DNA of 64,000 bases, from contig CAZUAH010000004.1 of NCBI GenBank assembly GCA_964617665.1, forward strand, positions 1-64,000. The letters run 5' to 3'. The DNA comes from JADHUC01 sp964617665. GTDB lineage: Bacteria; Planctomycetota; Planctomycetia; Pirellulales; Pirellulaceae. Both the position numbers and the translations under genes were made by a program. Under the pieces are notes generated by a model, which worked only from the letters and a program-made list of their open reading frames with translations, had not been told where the DNA came from and did no database searches. Shown one piece after another: positions 44,550-53,434 of the stretch; within the stretch, counting starts at the first letter, position 1, and the number at the start of each line of letters is the position of its first letter.

Positions 44550-44845
44550 GGATTCTCGCCAATCAGCGTTGCGTTTGGCGGCGGCGTGCCGCCGCCTTCG
44601 CGGATGTACTTGGCGCGCCGGCGACTGTACTCTTCGGCGGTCGGCAGATCAGCTTCCGTTGCCCCGCCGTCGACCGCCTCCTGAAACAGACGCTCCAAGA
44701 AGGGACGACACCATCCGCAACCGGTTCCTGCCCCAAAGCATTCGCTCAATTGCGCTGCTCGCTTTGGTTTCTCGATGCGTAGGTAGTTGACCACCTTGCG
44801 TTTGGTGACATGAAAGCACAGGCAGAGTTCTTCGTCCGGTTGCAT
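44546..44845 (-). CDS. small BFD-like [2Fe-2S] protein
   Basis: A 99-residue protein with the bacterioferritin-associated-ferredoxin pattern: C8-L-C10 ... C43-G-W-C46, spaced C-x-C-x32-C-x2-C, in EELCLCFHVTKRKVVNYLR and CFGAGTGCGWCRPFLERLF. The C-terminal half (GGATEADLPTAEEYSRRRAK) is helical and not part of the domain. Such proteins carry one [2Fe-2S] cluster and pass electrons, classically for release of iron from bacterioferritin or in NirB-type enzymes. The ATGA overlap with bioF couples synthesis; a link to the iron-sulfur biotin synthase BioB elsewhere in the genome is one possible reason (inference). It is divergent from the HEAT-repeat gene; 136 bp between holds the promoters. Confidence 0.78.
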   Translation of the reverse strand: MQPDEELCLCFHVTKRKVVNYLRIEKPKRAAQLSECFGAGTGCGWCRPFLERLFQEAVDGGATEADLPTAEEYSRRRAKYIREGGGTPPPNATLIGENP

Positions 44846-44926
44846 CGTGTCGTTGTCGCTCCTTCAAACATGTTCGCGGCCGCCGCGCTTGACGTCACAG
44901 CGAGCCCACCTACACTTTACTCGATT

Positions 44927-44945
44927 TGTTATCACTCTCATAACA
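44927..44945. promoter_or_regulatory. inverted repeat TGTTAT-N7-ATAACA upstream of the HEAT gene
   Basis: A perfect 6-bp inverted repeat with a 7-nt spacer lies in the divergent gap between the BFD-like gene and the HEAT-repeat gene, about 40 nt before the latter's GTG start. It has the size of an operator half-site pair; no regulator family can be named. Confidence 0.25.
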
Positions 44946-44981
44946 GTGTGTCTCCGAATTGGCAAGCTGGGAGGGCGTCGC

Positions 44982-46025
44982 GTGTCCGACGATCTAGACA
45001 GAACGCTACCCGAGGGGCCAACTGACCGGCCCACGGAGGATTCTGCGCAACCGACCGATGCAGCGAATTCCGGTTGCTTCCTGAAGCTGGTTTTGATCCC
45101 TATGGTGATTGTCGCCATTTTTGTCGGCATTTGGTTGGTGTTTGGTCTGGTTGCCCATGTGGGCAGCGATCCCACGGAACTGGTGCAGGATTTGAAGAAG
45201 GGGAAGGACACCAGTTGGCAGAAAGCGCTGACACTGGCGAACGTGCTCCGCAGTTCTGAATACGAGGATCTGAAACGTGACCCAAAAATCGCAACGGACT
45301 TGGCGTTGGTTCTTCAGTCGCAGATCGAGACTGGTACGATGGATGCCGAGTCGATCAAACTGCGCGTGTTTCTTTGTCGTGCATTAGGCGAATTCGAGGT
45401 GCCGGATGTTGTGCCTGTATTGACCCAAGCGATTCGAGTGGAGCGTGACGGCGCAGAAGTGGTCGTGCGTCGGTCGGCGCTGGAGGCGATCGCAGTACTC
45501 GCCACGAACATTGGGGCAGAGACACTGCGCGAAGACGAACAACTGATGGAAGCTGTCTTGGCAGCTTCGAAGGAACAGAGTGAAGATGCGGTGGCAAAGA
45601 GACGGCGGGATGATTTGAGAACGACGGCTGCCTTTACGCTGGGCGTGATTGGTGGCAAGCTGACAATCGAGCAGTTGGAGGTACTGTTGAGCGATCCCTA
45701 TCCCAACACGCGCTACAACGCGGCAACGGGGCTGGCTCGCCACGGCGAGATCGCTGCGATTCCGGTTCTTGTAGAAATGCTGGACCCCGATAACCAGTTT
45801 GCCGTGCAGACCGAAAGCTCGGTCGAGGCCAAGGCGTGGAAACGGGAGTTGGTTGTTACCAATGGCATTCGGGCGGTAAAACAACTTGCCGACAGAAACC
45901 CGTCGGCCGACGTGAGCCAACTGAAGGACGCGCTCGAAAAGGTCGTCGGTTCGAGCCTCGAACCCACCGTTCGCGCAGAAGCTCGAGAGACACTGCATGC
46001 ATTGAATTCACTGCAAGCAAGGTAA
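44982..46025 (+). CDS. membrane-anchored HEAT-repeat protein
   Basis: A 347-residue protein. GTG 44982 is chosen because GGGAGG lies 7-8 nt upstream and the sequence before it (from an ATG at 44847) is not protein-like. An acidic, proline-rich cytoplasmic N-terminus (about 30 residues) precedes one transmembrane helix at about 33-58 (FLKLVLIPMVIVAIFVGIWL). The rest is helical HEAT/armadillo-type repeats: ALGEFEVPDVVPVLTQAIRV, RRSALEAIAVLATNIGAE, TAAFTLGVIGGKLTIEQLEV and NTRYNAATGLARHGEIAAIP. HEAT repeats bind proteins, so this is a likely scaffold on the membrane. A MgtE- or PBS-lyase-type HEAT core is possible; no catalytic residues were seen. Confidence 0.8.
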   Translation: MSDDLDRTLPEGPTDRPTEDSAQPTDAANSGCFLKLVLIPMVIVAIFVGIWLVFGLVAHVGSDPTELVQDLKKGKDTSWQKALTLANVLRSSEYEDLKRDPKIATDLALVLQSQIETGTMDAESIKLRVFLCRALGEFEVPDVVPVLTQAIRVERDGAEVVVRRSALEAIAVLATNIGAETLREDEQLMEAVLAASKEQSEDAVAKRRRDDLRTTAAFTLGVIGGKLTIEQLEVLLSDPYPNTRYNAATGLARHGEIAAIPVLVEMLDPDNQFAVQTESSVEAKAWKRELVVTNGIRAVKQLADRNPSADVSQLKDALEKVVGSSLEPTVRAEARETLHALNSLQAR

Positions 46026-46362
46026 GAGTCTCTTCACTGACGCAGCGTCTTCTACCTGGATCCGTCTTCGTCGTTTCACAGCAGCGCCAGCGCAGGTCCG
46101 GTTATTCCGGTTAGGAAGACTTGTGTCGTAAGCTGTTAGTCCCAATGCGCTTGCGCCCCAATCGCTAAAATCGGCCTCGGCATATAGCCGGAAAAACTTG
46201 AATTCAATTTGAGAAATATAAGCCTTTGTCACTACGGTACTTGTTGCCACATGGCAGTTCAAATGCAAGAATTTTCTTTAGTAGGTGGTTGAAATCTCTT
46301 CTCATCTCGAACCTACTAGACTATTCAGAAGTCGACTCTTCTACGCGCGCGATATGGGGCGA
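46026..46362. other. gene-free region upstream of the YTV gene
   Basis: About 337 bp, AT-richer in its second half than its surroundings, with no believable gene, hairpin or repeat. It should contain the YTV-gene promoter; no consensus pair was identified. Confidence 0.4.
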
Positions 46363-47862
46363 ATGATGTATTTCACACTGCGATCTTCTTTTGCCGTAGC
46401 GGCGATTGCCGCACTGGTCGGATCGGCTTCTGGGCAGGACTGCTGCCAGCCTGCCTACCGCACGGTCCACAAAATCGTCTACGAATCCCAGCCGGTTACT
46501 GCGTATCGGTTGGAATACGAGACCGTTTTCGAGGAAAAGGAGATTACCGTTCAACGGCCTGTGTGGGAGACCGAGTATCGCGAGCGGCGATACAAGGTTG
46601 CCAAACCAGTGGTGGAAACGAGTGAGCGCGAAGAACGTTACACCGTTCTGAAGCCCATGTGGGAGACCTCGCACCGCGATTGCAGCTATGATCGCGTGAC
46701 CTACGCCACGGAAACCGAAATGCGCGAGCAGCGATATACTGTCTCGCGACCCGTGTGGGAAGAGTCGTTTCGCGAGCAGCGTCGCGTCGTGCGTCGGCCA
46801 GTCGTCGAGACGCAAACGCGGGATTACAGTTACACCACCTACGATCCCGTTACGACCATGCGGACGGAGTATGTGGATCAGGGCAGCTACCGGGACAATT
46901 GGGTCTATACGCAGGGACGTACCAGCAATCGGTTGCAGTGGCTGTCGCGAGGTAATGCGATTGATCCGGCAACGGGCAGAACATTCGTACGACGAGGCGG
47001 TTTCTATTGGGTGCCTCAGCAAGCGCCCGGTGCCTACACCGTGCAGCGTCAGTACGTGCCAAACGTGGTCGCCGTTCAGCGGCCGCAGACGGCCTATCAG
47101 GCTCGGGTAGTCACCGAGAAGCGACCGGTCCAGGTGACTTCGTATCGAGACGAAGTGGTTGTCGAGAAGATTCCGGTACGTGTCTGCCGCATGCAACAGA
47201 CCGAGGAAGTGCGACAGATACCGGTCACCGTTCGGAAGCCCATCCGCGAACGTGTCAATTACCAGATTCCGGTGAAGACCTTGCGCTGGGAACGACAGGA
47301 AATGGTCCGCAAGATTCCGGTGACTACACGACGTGTCGAATATGAGGAACGAGTCGAGCACGTTCCGGTTCGCGTGTGCCGCATGGCCACGGAAGTCCGC
47401 AAGGTCCAGGAGCCTCGTTCGGTCGCGACCTGGAAGGCGTATCAGTCGACGCAGTGCGTTCCGCGGACCATGGTGATGCGTGTACCGAACGATCCGTGCC
47501 ATTCCTACGACCTGTCGCCGACTACCACATACTACTATCCCGCCGAGTCGACGATTGTTAGCCCCACTCCTGCCGAGGTAACCACGCAGAAACCTGTGAC
47601 CGAAGAGGAAGATGGGAAGAAATCGGTGGTAAAGAAGGAGGAGACGGAGGAGCCCACGGAACCTGAAGCTGAGGGCGAGTCGGGTGAATCTGAAGCCGAG
47701 AGCACACCCGCCGAACCGGGCGCCGAAGCCGCCAGCGCCGAGCCCAATGACTCCACTCCAATGGAAGACCCCGCTCTTGAATCGGTCGACTTGGATGAGT
47801 TCCCCGCGTTGGAAGATGGAACCGAAGATGCGAATCGCCCCGAGGGCGAAAAGGATGCCTGA
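46363..47862 (+). CDS. YTV-repeat planctomycete cell-wall-type protein
   Basis: A 499-residue exported protein (signal MMYFTLRSSFAVAAIAALVG...). ATG 46363 or 46366 is preferred to 46285 or 46354 because it starts at the signal peptide and follows GGGGCGA. After a CCQPAYRT segment, residues 61-150 carry a 16-residue repeat [YIR]-x-V-x-[RK]-P-x-[WV]-E-[TE] (ITVQRPVWET, YKVAKPVVET, YTVLKPMWET, YTVSRPVWEE, RVVRRPVVET). A second 16-residue array starts at 270 (five units beginning [IV]PV). The C-terminal 100 residues are acidic and rich in E, P, S and T. YTV-domain proteins are known from the cell wall of Rhodopirellula baltica, so a structural envelope role is likely. It is transcribed with a stem-loop (47880-47924) after it. 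Confidence 0.85.
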   Translation: MMYFTLRSSFAVAAIAALVGSASGQDCCQPAYRTVHKIVYESQPVTAYRLEYETVFEEKEITVQRPVWETEYRERRYKVAKPVVETSEREERYTVLKPMWETSHRDCSYDRVTYATETEMREQRYTVSRPVWEESFREQRRVVRRPVVETQTRDYSYTTYDPVTTMRTEYVDQGSYRDNWVYTQGRTSNRLQWLSRGNAIDPATGRTFVRRGGFYWVPQQAPGAYTVQRQYVPNVVAVQRPQTAYQARVVTEKRPVQVTSYRDEVVVEKIPVRVCRMQQTEEVRQIPVTVRKPIRERVNYQIPVKTLRWERQEMVRKIPVTTRRVEYEERVEHVPVRVCRMATEVRKVQEPRSVATWKAYQSTQCVPRTMVMRVPNDPCHSYDLSPTTTYYYPAESTIVSPTPAEVTTQKPVTEEEDGKKSVVKKEETEEPTEPEAEGESGESEAESTPAEPGAEAASAEPNDSTPMEDPALESVDLDEFPALEDGTEDANRPEGEKDA

Positions 47863-47879
47863 GGATTAACGTGTGCCAA

Positions 47880-47924
47880 GAAAATGCGGGCTGCAGCTTG
47901 ACAAGACGGGCTGCAGCCATTTTC
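47880..47924 (+). terminator. stem-loop after the YTV gene
   Basis: GAAAATG..GCTGCAGC pairs with GCTGCAGC..CATTTTC around a 12-nt loop (left arm 47880-47897, right arm 47910-47924). The strong stem is 18 nt after the YTV stop and ends 20 nt before the next start. No long U-tract follows, so it may attenuate or protect the 3' end and need not stop transcription fully. Confidence 0.5.
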
Positions 47925-47943
47925 ATGCGCACGGAGGAAATTG

Positions 47944-48477
47944 ATGAAGTACTTGCTACCTTGCGAAAAATGCGGTGAGAAAACGCCGATTGACGTCAAT
48001 CAAGCTGGCCAGCAAATCGCTTGCATTTGTGGCCAGATGCTAGGAGTTCCTTCGCTGCGCGGCATACGCGAATTGGAGGTACTGGAAAATGTGGACACGA
48101 CTGTGCCGCAATCTAAGTGGACTGTGGGCCGGCGAGTCGTCTTTGTCATCGGCTTGGTGGTGTGCGTGAGCAGTTTGGCAGTCTTTGGTCTTGCGATGGT
48201 CAATCGGACGAACATAGTTGTTCCCGAACGGCCCGTTTATAACGTTGCGGCAAGCGATGCGGACATCGACGCAAAGACGCCAGCGGAAGCTTGGGACGAA
48301 TGGGTGCACTTGCGCTCCGACGGACTTGGGCACTACCATAAACCACCCCACGTTCACGTACGTGGGGTAGTCGAGACTCTGCGGACAGTCATGGCGATTG
48401 CTGCGAGTGTGGCTGTCGTGGGGCTTCTCATGGCCATTGGCGCATGTGTGCTGCCCAGCGCAAAACGTGGCCCATAG
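47944..48477 (+). CDS. zinc-ribbon membrane protein of unknown function
   Basis: A 177-residue protein with GGAGGAAA 6 nt before ATG 47944. The N-terminus is a zinc ribbon, C7-x2-C10-x16-C27-x-C29 (PCEKCGEKTPIDVNQAGQQI then ACICGQMLGVP). A transmembrane helix (VVFVIGLVVCVSSLAVFGLA) and a second (VMAIAASVAVVGLLMAIGAC) flank a domain of about 75 residues outside or in the periplasm. The same cysteine spacing and ending ..CG..L.VP occurs in the proteins at 56058-57092 and 57402-59315. Function is not recognised. Its end is 16 bp from the convergent cysteine-repeat gene. Confidence 0.72.
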   Translation: MKYLLPCEKCGEKTPIDVNQAGQQIACICGQMLGVPSLRGIRELEVLENVDTTVPQSKWTVGRRVVFVIGLVVCVSSLAVFGLAMVNRTNIVVPERPVYNVAASDADIDAKTPAEAWDEWVHLRSDGLGHYHKPPHVHVRGVVETLRTVMAIAASVAVVGLLMAIGACVLPSAKRGP

Positions 48478-48493
48478 CGCGCCGCCGGGTCAG

Positions 48494-49822
48494 TCAGCCC
48501 AGGTACTCCTTCCATTGTTGCTGGGGGACATCTACCCAGCGGCGACCAAACCGCGAGCCCGTAGCCAAGTGCATCGCATCCAACGGATCTTTCTCCAGGA
48601 CCACCAGTAAACGTCTCAGAACTGCCGCGGCGGTAAGGATGTACGATGTGTCCGTTTCGGCAATTCGCCAACGGGACCAACGGTCCAGTTTGGGAAACTC
48701 GCCAAGCACACGCGCCATCCGAGGGTCGTCAGCGCGAATCGCCGTCATTGTCCGGCACGCCTGACAGCGGTTACCGGTCAGACTCGATGGGCTGACGCAT
48801 TGGCGGCACATGGAACAAGTTGCCATTGCCGACGGCACGATCCGGTCTCCGGTAACGGAACACGACCGCAGGAACTTGGGCAAGACGCGTCGACCGCTTG
48901 CGGCGCACGTCACCAGATCCGACTCTAACGCCTGCCGGCCGGACTCTTCACACTCGGTTATTGCTTCAGGAACCGTGATTCGCCCATCGTTAATCGCGAG
49001 CACGCGATACGAACTACGCCCCGTATGGGCGCATTTGAAAGGCGGCGGTTCTATTCCACCATCGACCAACAATTGAGCCCAGCCGTCAAATGATAAATCA
49101 GTACGCGCTTCGCCAATCTCGAACAGCAGCTTGCAGTGGAAATACTTGCACCAGACGACGGCCGTGATCAACAATTCTGCTTGTTCGTCGTGTGCGACGA
49201 CCGGCGCACGTTGTTCTCCAGTGACCGCCCAGCGACGGGTGTCCTCGTCGGAAACTCGAGGCGGCTTGCCTTCGAGCGGCACCAAGTCGTCCACTCGCAA
49301 CGCGGACAGCAGAGCCTCGTCGACGGGTCGCCCGTCGATAGACGTGTAAACGTGGGTCAACCGATCCTCGGCTTGGCTTTTGGTGGACCGAATACGGTAG
49401 GTATGACGCAGTAGCGGCTGGTCCTCTAGCGTGCAACCGGCCAATCGCACGTTTCCGTCGTCAACCGTGTAAGCGTCGAACAGCCGAGAGGTCAACTGAC
49501 GCACGCTATCCGGTTGAGTTGAGGGTGCGGCGTGAACCACGTCGCCCGTTTGTCGAAGTCGCGTGACGGTCCAATCGAACAGTGAAGATGACAACGATAA
49601 CCGTTCAGACGCTGTTCTGTCTTCGCCCGAAGGTCCATCGAATGTAAACCGCGCCGTCTGCGACTCGCCCAAGTCTTCAACGGCGTCCTCGGGCACCGAA
49701 AGCTCGTAGACTCCGGCATCCCTGCGTCGAACCGCTAGTCGCAGCGTCGCAAACGCCCACAGACAGAAATGCTGGGCGAGTAGATCTGAATCGGCCGTAG
49801 ATTTCTTTCGCGAGTCAGTCAC
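48494..49822 (-). CDS. conserved-looking protein with 15-residue cysteine repeats
   Basis: A 442-residue cytoplasmic protein (GTG start at 49822; no signal or membrane helix). It has no recognised N-terminal domain. From residue 264 it has a cysteine-rich segment: C291, C306 and C321 each begin a unit of exactly 15 residues of the form C-x2-[ST]-G-[RD]-x9, for example CEESGRQALESDLVT, CAASGRRVLPKFLRS and CSVTGDRIVPSAMAT. They are followed by C336-x2-C339-x2-C342 and C353-x2-C356. The layout suggests two or more treble-clef or zinc-ribbon-like knuckles sharing metal ions. The C-terminal 80 residues contain SRWRIAETDTSYILTAAAVL. DNA or protein binding is possible; function is unknown. Confidence 0.65.
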   Translation of the reverse strand: MTDSRKKSTADSDLLAQHFCLWAFATLRLAVRRRDAGVYELSVPEDAVEDLGESQTARFTFDGPSGEDRTASERLSLSSSLFDWTVTRLRQTGDVVHAAPSTQPDSVRQLTSRLFDAYTVDDGNVRLAGCTLEDQPLLRHTYRIRSTKSQAEDRLTHVYTSIDGRPVDEALLSALRVDDLVPLEGKPPRVSDEDTRRWAVTGEQRAPVVAHDEQAELLITAVVWCKYFHCKLLFEIGEARTDLSFDGWAQLLVDGGIEPPPFKCAHTGRSSYRVLAINDGRITVPEAITECEESGRQALESDLVTCAASGRRVLPKFLRSCSVTGDRIVPSAMATCSMCRQCVSPSSLTGNRCQACRTMTAIRADDPRMARVLGEFPKLDRWSRWRIAETDTSYILTAAAVLRRLLVVLEKDPLDAMHLATGSRFGRRWVDVPQQQWKEYLG

Positions 49823-49953
49823 GAGTTCTATAGAAGGTAGGTAAGCGATTTGTCGTTATACAATTGCGACCGTAGGATACTCCGTCTTGGCGTTTCGCTG
49901 CAAGAAAGAAAACCGCGATGTGTAGGCTCTTGTGGTGTCTCCTCTTGCGGGAA

Positions 49954-50916
49954 TCACGGCGTTTTCTCTTCCTTTTCCGCGAGCAGCGCCTCCAATTCCA
50001 CAATCTCCGCGCGAAGTCGCTCGATTTCTGCTTCTTTCTCCGCCAGTTGCTCTCGTAGCTTTGGTAACCGCTTTTCGGGTGATCCTTCTACCAGTCGGTG
50101 TATGATGTCCAGCACTAGTATGCCCCGAAACATCCGCGTGCTTAGCCCGCGCAATCGGTACACGCGCGCAACTCGAGTGACCTGTTGCACCCGGAGTACA
50201 CGGCCCACACGCAACATACGTAAGAAACTGATCAGTGGCAGGCAGATGATTGCGATGTCGATCCAGTGTTCTTTGCAGTAGCGGAATTTCTTTGCGACGA
50301 TCGAGACCATGACGATGAACTCGATGGCGAAGGCGTACCAGATCACGGCTTCAATCGACTTCAGGAATAGACTCAATTCCCGACTGCCTACGATATTCTT
50401 GGTCATCCAATAGAACTCGAACCCAAGTATGGGCAGTACCAACAGGGCAAATACGATCATCGGCACGCTGAACCCCTTTTCCACGCGTTGCACCAGATCT
50501 TCATCGACGCGAGCCCAGCCAATACGCGGCAACCAGACGGATCGCCCGTCAACATGATCGCGGCCACCGAGACGAAATGGCGGACACACGCAATAGAGTA
50601 AGCCTCGCCGCCAGCATCTGCTCTTGGCTGCAATGTGGGCAATCGATTCCACAATGAACAACGGATGTAGAATGGCCAGCATCCACGCGCAGGGCGCGAT
50701 CACGCCCCAGCCCTCGCCTCGTATGTTCAGCATTGCTGCGACCACCGCCAGATAGCCGACCGATACCCAACACATGACAGGCCCCAGCCACCGGTCCAGA
50801 CGCGTCACCGAGACCTCCGACTGGTGCGCCTCGTCAGAGGAGGCGTCCTCCAGTGGTTGGGTGGTGCTCCGGCGCGGCTTGTCGGTCGAGCAAACGCTCG
50901 GTTCCTGTGAGGCCAT
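49954..50916 (-). CDS. voltage-sensor-like membrane protein with C-terminal coiled coil, no pore domain
   Basis: A 320-residue membrane protein from ATG 50916 (a GTG at 50949 adds 11 residues; neither has a strong ribosome site). Two helices (about 45-65 and 73-98) precede a four-helix voltage-sensor pattern: S1 VPMIVFALLVLPILGFEFYW, S2 AVIWYAFAIEFIVMVSIVAK with Glu199, S3 EHWIDIAIICLP with Asp220, and S4 FLRMLRVGRVLRVQQVTRVA. In S4, Arg lies at every third residue: 233, 236, 239, 242, (Gln245), 248, 251, 254. No S5-pore-S6 follows; the end is a charged heptad coiled coil (about 287-317, LREQLAEKEAEIERLRAEIV). Topology resembles the proton channel Hv1; a voltage-dependent regulator or truncated channel is equally possible. 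Confidence 0.75.
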   Translation of the reverse strand: MASQEPSVCSTDKPRRSTTQPLEDASSDEAHQSEVSVTRLDRWLGPVMCWVSVGYLAVVAAMLNIRGEGWGVIAPCAWMLAILHPLFIVESIAHIAAKSRCWRRGLLYCVCPPFRLGGRDHVDGRSVWLPRIGWARVDEDLVQRVEKGFSVPMIVFALLVLPILGFEFYWMTKNIVGSRELSLFLKSIEAVIWYAFAIEFIVMVSIVAKKFRYCKEHWIDIAIICLPLISFLRMLRVGRVLRVQQVTRVARVYRLRGLSTRMFRGILVLDIIHRLVEGSPEKRLPKLREQLAEKEAEIERLRAEIVELEALLAEKEEKTP

Positions 50917-50995
50917 GTGTCGACTGTGTTGAGTAGGGGCAATGCCCACTGCAGAGAGTTATCGCGTATTGGCGAGTTGTGTCCTCCGGTGGTGC

Positions 50996-53200
50996 TTAAT
51001 ACTCGTGCTCTTCGCCGCTGTCTTCTTCCAGCGTAGAAAAGTCGGATTTGGCCACTTGGCGAATCGTCCTATTGTCGACCTCTTCACGTAGCCGGGCAAT
51101 GGCCTCGTGAATTGGCATGGCACCCAAATCGCCTTCGATGCGATCTCGCAACGCCACCGCGTCCGACGCGGCTTCACGCGGGCCGACGACGGCCATGTAC
51201 GGAATCAATTCCAGTTGTGCATCGCGGATTTTGGCTTGGACCTTGGCACCACGCAGATCGGTCGTCACGCGGAAGCCGGCGTCGGCTAACCGCTGTTCCA
51301 CCGCTTTGGCATAGTCGTCCGATTTCTCGCTGAGCGGTAGTACACGAATCTGTTCCGGTGCCAACCACAATGGAAACGCTCCAGCGAAATGCTCGATCAG
51401 CATGCCGACAAAACGCTCGAGCGAACCGAACGGTGCGCGATGGATCATCACTGGGCGATGCGCCTGATTGTCGCGCCCGATGTACTCCAATTCGAACCGC
51501 TCAGGCAGGTTGTAATCCAACTGAACCGTCCCTAGTTGCCACTGACGTCCGATGCAATCGCGCACCATGAAGTCCGCTTTGGGGCCGTAGAAGGCAGCTT
51601 CTCCCTCTTGCGTTTCATAGTCCAGGCCCGATTCGCTAAGAACCTTGTGTAGCGCCGCTTCGGCCCGTTCCCAGTTCTCGTCGCTGCCCACATACTTGTC
51701 GCTGCTCGCGTCGCGCAGAGATAGGTGCACTTTGTAGTCGGTCAAACCGACGCTCTCCAACACGAACCTGGTCAAATCCAATGTCGCTCGGAACTCCTGC
51801 TCGACTTGGTCGGACGTGCAGAAGATATGGGCATCGTCCTGCGTCAACCCGCGGACGCGCAACATGCCGCTCAATTCGCCCGTCTGCTCGTAACGGTAGA
51901 CCGTGCCGAATTCAGCCAAGCGTACCGGCAACTCCCGGTAGCTGCGGGGCTGCGACTTGTACATCTGCACGTGATGCGGGCAGTTCATCGGCTTCAACAG
52001 ATAACGCTCTTGCTTGCGCTGCCAAGCCCGAAGATGCTCGACGCGATCTGCTGGAGTATCCTCAGCTGAGTATCCACACTCCTCTGCATCAAACCCCAAC
52101 ACTGTGGCGGCTTCGATTAGCTTCCGCTCGTCCTCGACGGAGATAGTGTCCTCCGCGTCGTCCGAGTCCAGCTTGCCAACCAGGAAGTCGACGATTTGCC
52201 CTGCGTCGTGGTGAAAGACGGGAGCGAACTGCGATTCGCGATAGTACGGGAAGTGACCGCTCGTCTCGTACAAGTCGACCCGCCCAATGTGCGGCGAGTA
52301 GACGGGCTCATACCCGCGGGCCAACAATTCCCTCTTGATGAACTCCTCCAATATCCCTCGCACAGTCGCCCCTTTGGGCAACCAGAGGCAAAGCCCTGAC
52401 CCGACCGAATCCGGGTCCAAGGCGAACAGTTGCAGCTTCCGGCCCAACACGCGGTGATCGCGTCGTTTTGCCTCTTCCACCTGTTGCAGGTATTGCTTCA
52501 AGTCCTTCTTGCTGAACCACGCGGTTCCATATAGCCGCTGAAGTTGCTTGTTCTTGGCATCGCCTTTCCAGTACGAGCCGGCAATTGAAAGCAGCTTGAA
52601 CGCCTTGATCTTGCCGGCATGAGGAATATGCGGGCCGCGGCACAAATCGATGAACTCGCCCTGCCGGTAGAAAGTCAGCGCATCGTCGTCGGCAAGCCCC
52701 GTATCGATATGTTCGACCTTAAGGTCCTGGCGTAGATCCTTGCACAGTTCGACAGCCTTTTCGCGTTCCAGCGTGAGCAGTTCGAAAGCTTCCGCTTCCT
52801 TGATGATCTTGGCCATCTCCTCTTCGATCTTGGCAAAATCATCCTCGTTGAGTTTGTGTTCCAGGTCGAAGTCGTAGTAGAAGCCATTGGCCCCCGGCGG
52901 GCCGAACGCCAGCGAAACGTCCGTAAACACCCGCATCACCGCGCGCGCCATTACGTGTGCACACGAATGGCGCAAGACACTTTGGGCTTTGGGATCTCTG
53001 TCCGTCAGAAGAAACAGCGGGATTGGCCTTTCGTCCGTCAACTCCGTCAGCGGTCGCGTTGCATCTACCACTTGACCATCAATTTCCGCGGCGACAACTG
53101 CGGAAGCCAGACGCGACCCAATGGACTCGGCAACGTCCAAAGCGGTAGCTTGATCGGGATGCTCAGTGATAGAACCGTCGGGTAGCTTAACCTGAATCAT
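50996..53200 (-). CDS. thrS: threonine--tRNA ligase
   Basis: A 734-residue class II synthetase. An N-terminal TGS domain ([20 protein letters not shown]) is followed by the editing domain with H78-S-C-A-H82 and [20 protein letters not shown]. The catalytic core has [19 protein letters not shown] (zinc Cys406) and [20 protein letters not shown], then [11 protein letters not shown]; the anticodon-binding domain is at about 640-710. It charges tRNA-Thr and edits Ser-tRNA-Thr. Compared with the Escherichia coli type, a segment of about 65 residues (roughly 330-396, rich in D, E and A) is inserted between the GHF and KPMNCP motifs. AAGGA lies upstream of ATG 53200. The divergent gap to the cupin gene shows no T-box or other leader structure. 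Confidence 0.97.
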   Translation of the reverse strand: MIQVKLPDGSITEHPDQATALDVAESIGSRLASAVVAAEIDGQVVDATRPLTELTDERPIPLFLLTDRDPKAQSVLRHSCAHVMARAVMRVFTDVSLAFGPPGANGFYYDFDLEHKLNEDDFAKIEEEMAKIIKEAEAFELLTLEREKAVELCKDLRQDLKVEHIDTGLADDDALTFYRQGEFIDLCRGPHIPHAGKIKAFKLLSIAGSYWKGDAKNKQLQRLYGTAWFSKKDLKQYLQQVEEAKRRDHRVLGRKLQLFALDPDSVGSGLCLWLPKGATVRGILEEFIKRELLARGYEPVYSPHIGRVDLYETSGHFPYYRESQFAPVFHHDAGQIVDFLVGKLDSDDAEDTISVEDERKLIEAATVLGFDAEECGYSAEDTPADRVEHLRAWQRKQERYLLKPMNCPHHVQMYKSQPRSYRELPVRLAEFGTVYRYEQTGELSGMLRVRGLTQDDAHIFCTSDQVEQEFRATLDLTRFVLESVGLTDYKVHLSLRDASSDKYVGSDENWERAEAALHKVLSESGLDYETQEGEAAFYGPKADFMVRDCIGRQWQLGTVQLDYNLPERFELEYIGRDNQAHRPVMIHRAPFGSLERFVGMLIEHFAGAFPLWLAPEQIRVLPLSEKSDDYAKAVEQRLADAGFRVTTDLRGAKVQAKIRDAQLELIPYMAVVGPREAASDAVALRDRIEGDLGAMPIHEAIARLREEVDNRTIRQVAKSDFSTLEEDSGEEHEY

Positions 53201-53434
53201 AGCGATTCCTTCGTTGCTGGATGCACGACCGTGGTCGCCGCTACGAAAGGCAACTGTCGGCCTTCATCCCAAGTAGAAATAGTCCGGATGCCTTATGATA
53301 GGTGGCGCGTTCAATGCGTCAACAGCAACTGCCTACGGTATCACCCGCCAAACGAAGGGTTATGGCGACTCGAAAATGCGTCTGATAAGATCCCCCTGAT
53401 GTGTTATGAGTGACGCATAAAGGAACCACAAATC

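Noticed and set aside
46321..47502. 393-codon frame antisense to the YTV gene
   Set aside because: Histidine/arginine-rich mirror of the YTV repeats; no start site.
48347..48368. CCCCACG/CGTGGGG palindrome in the zinc-ribbon membrane gene
   Set aside because: Within a well-supported coding sequence and short; no sign of regulatory use.
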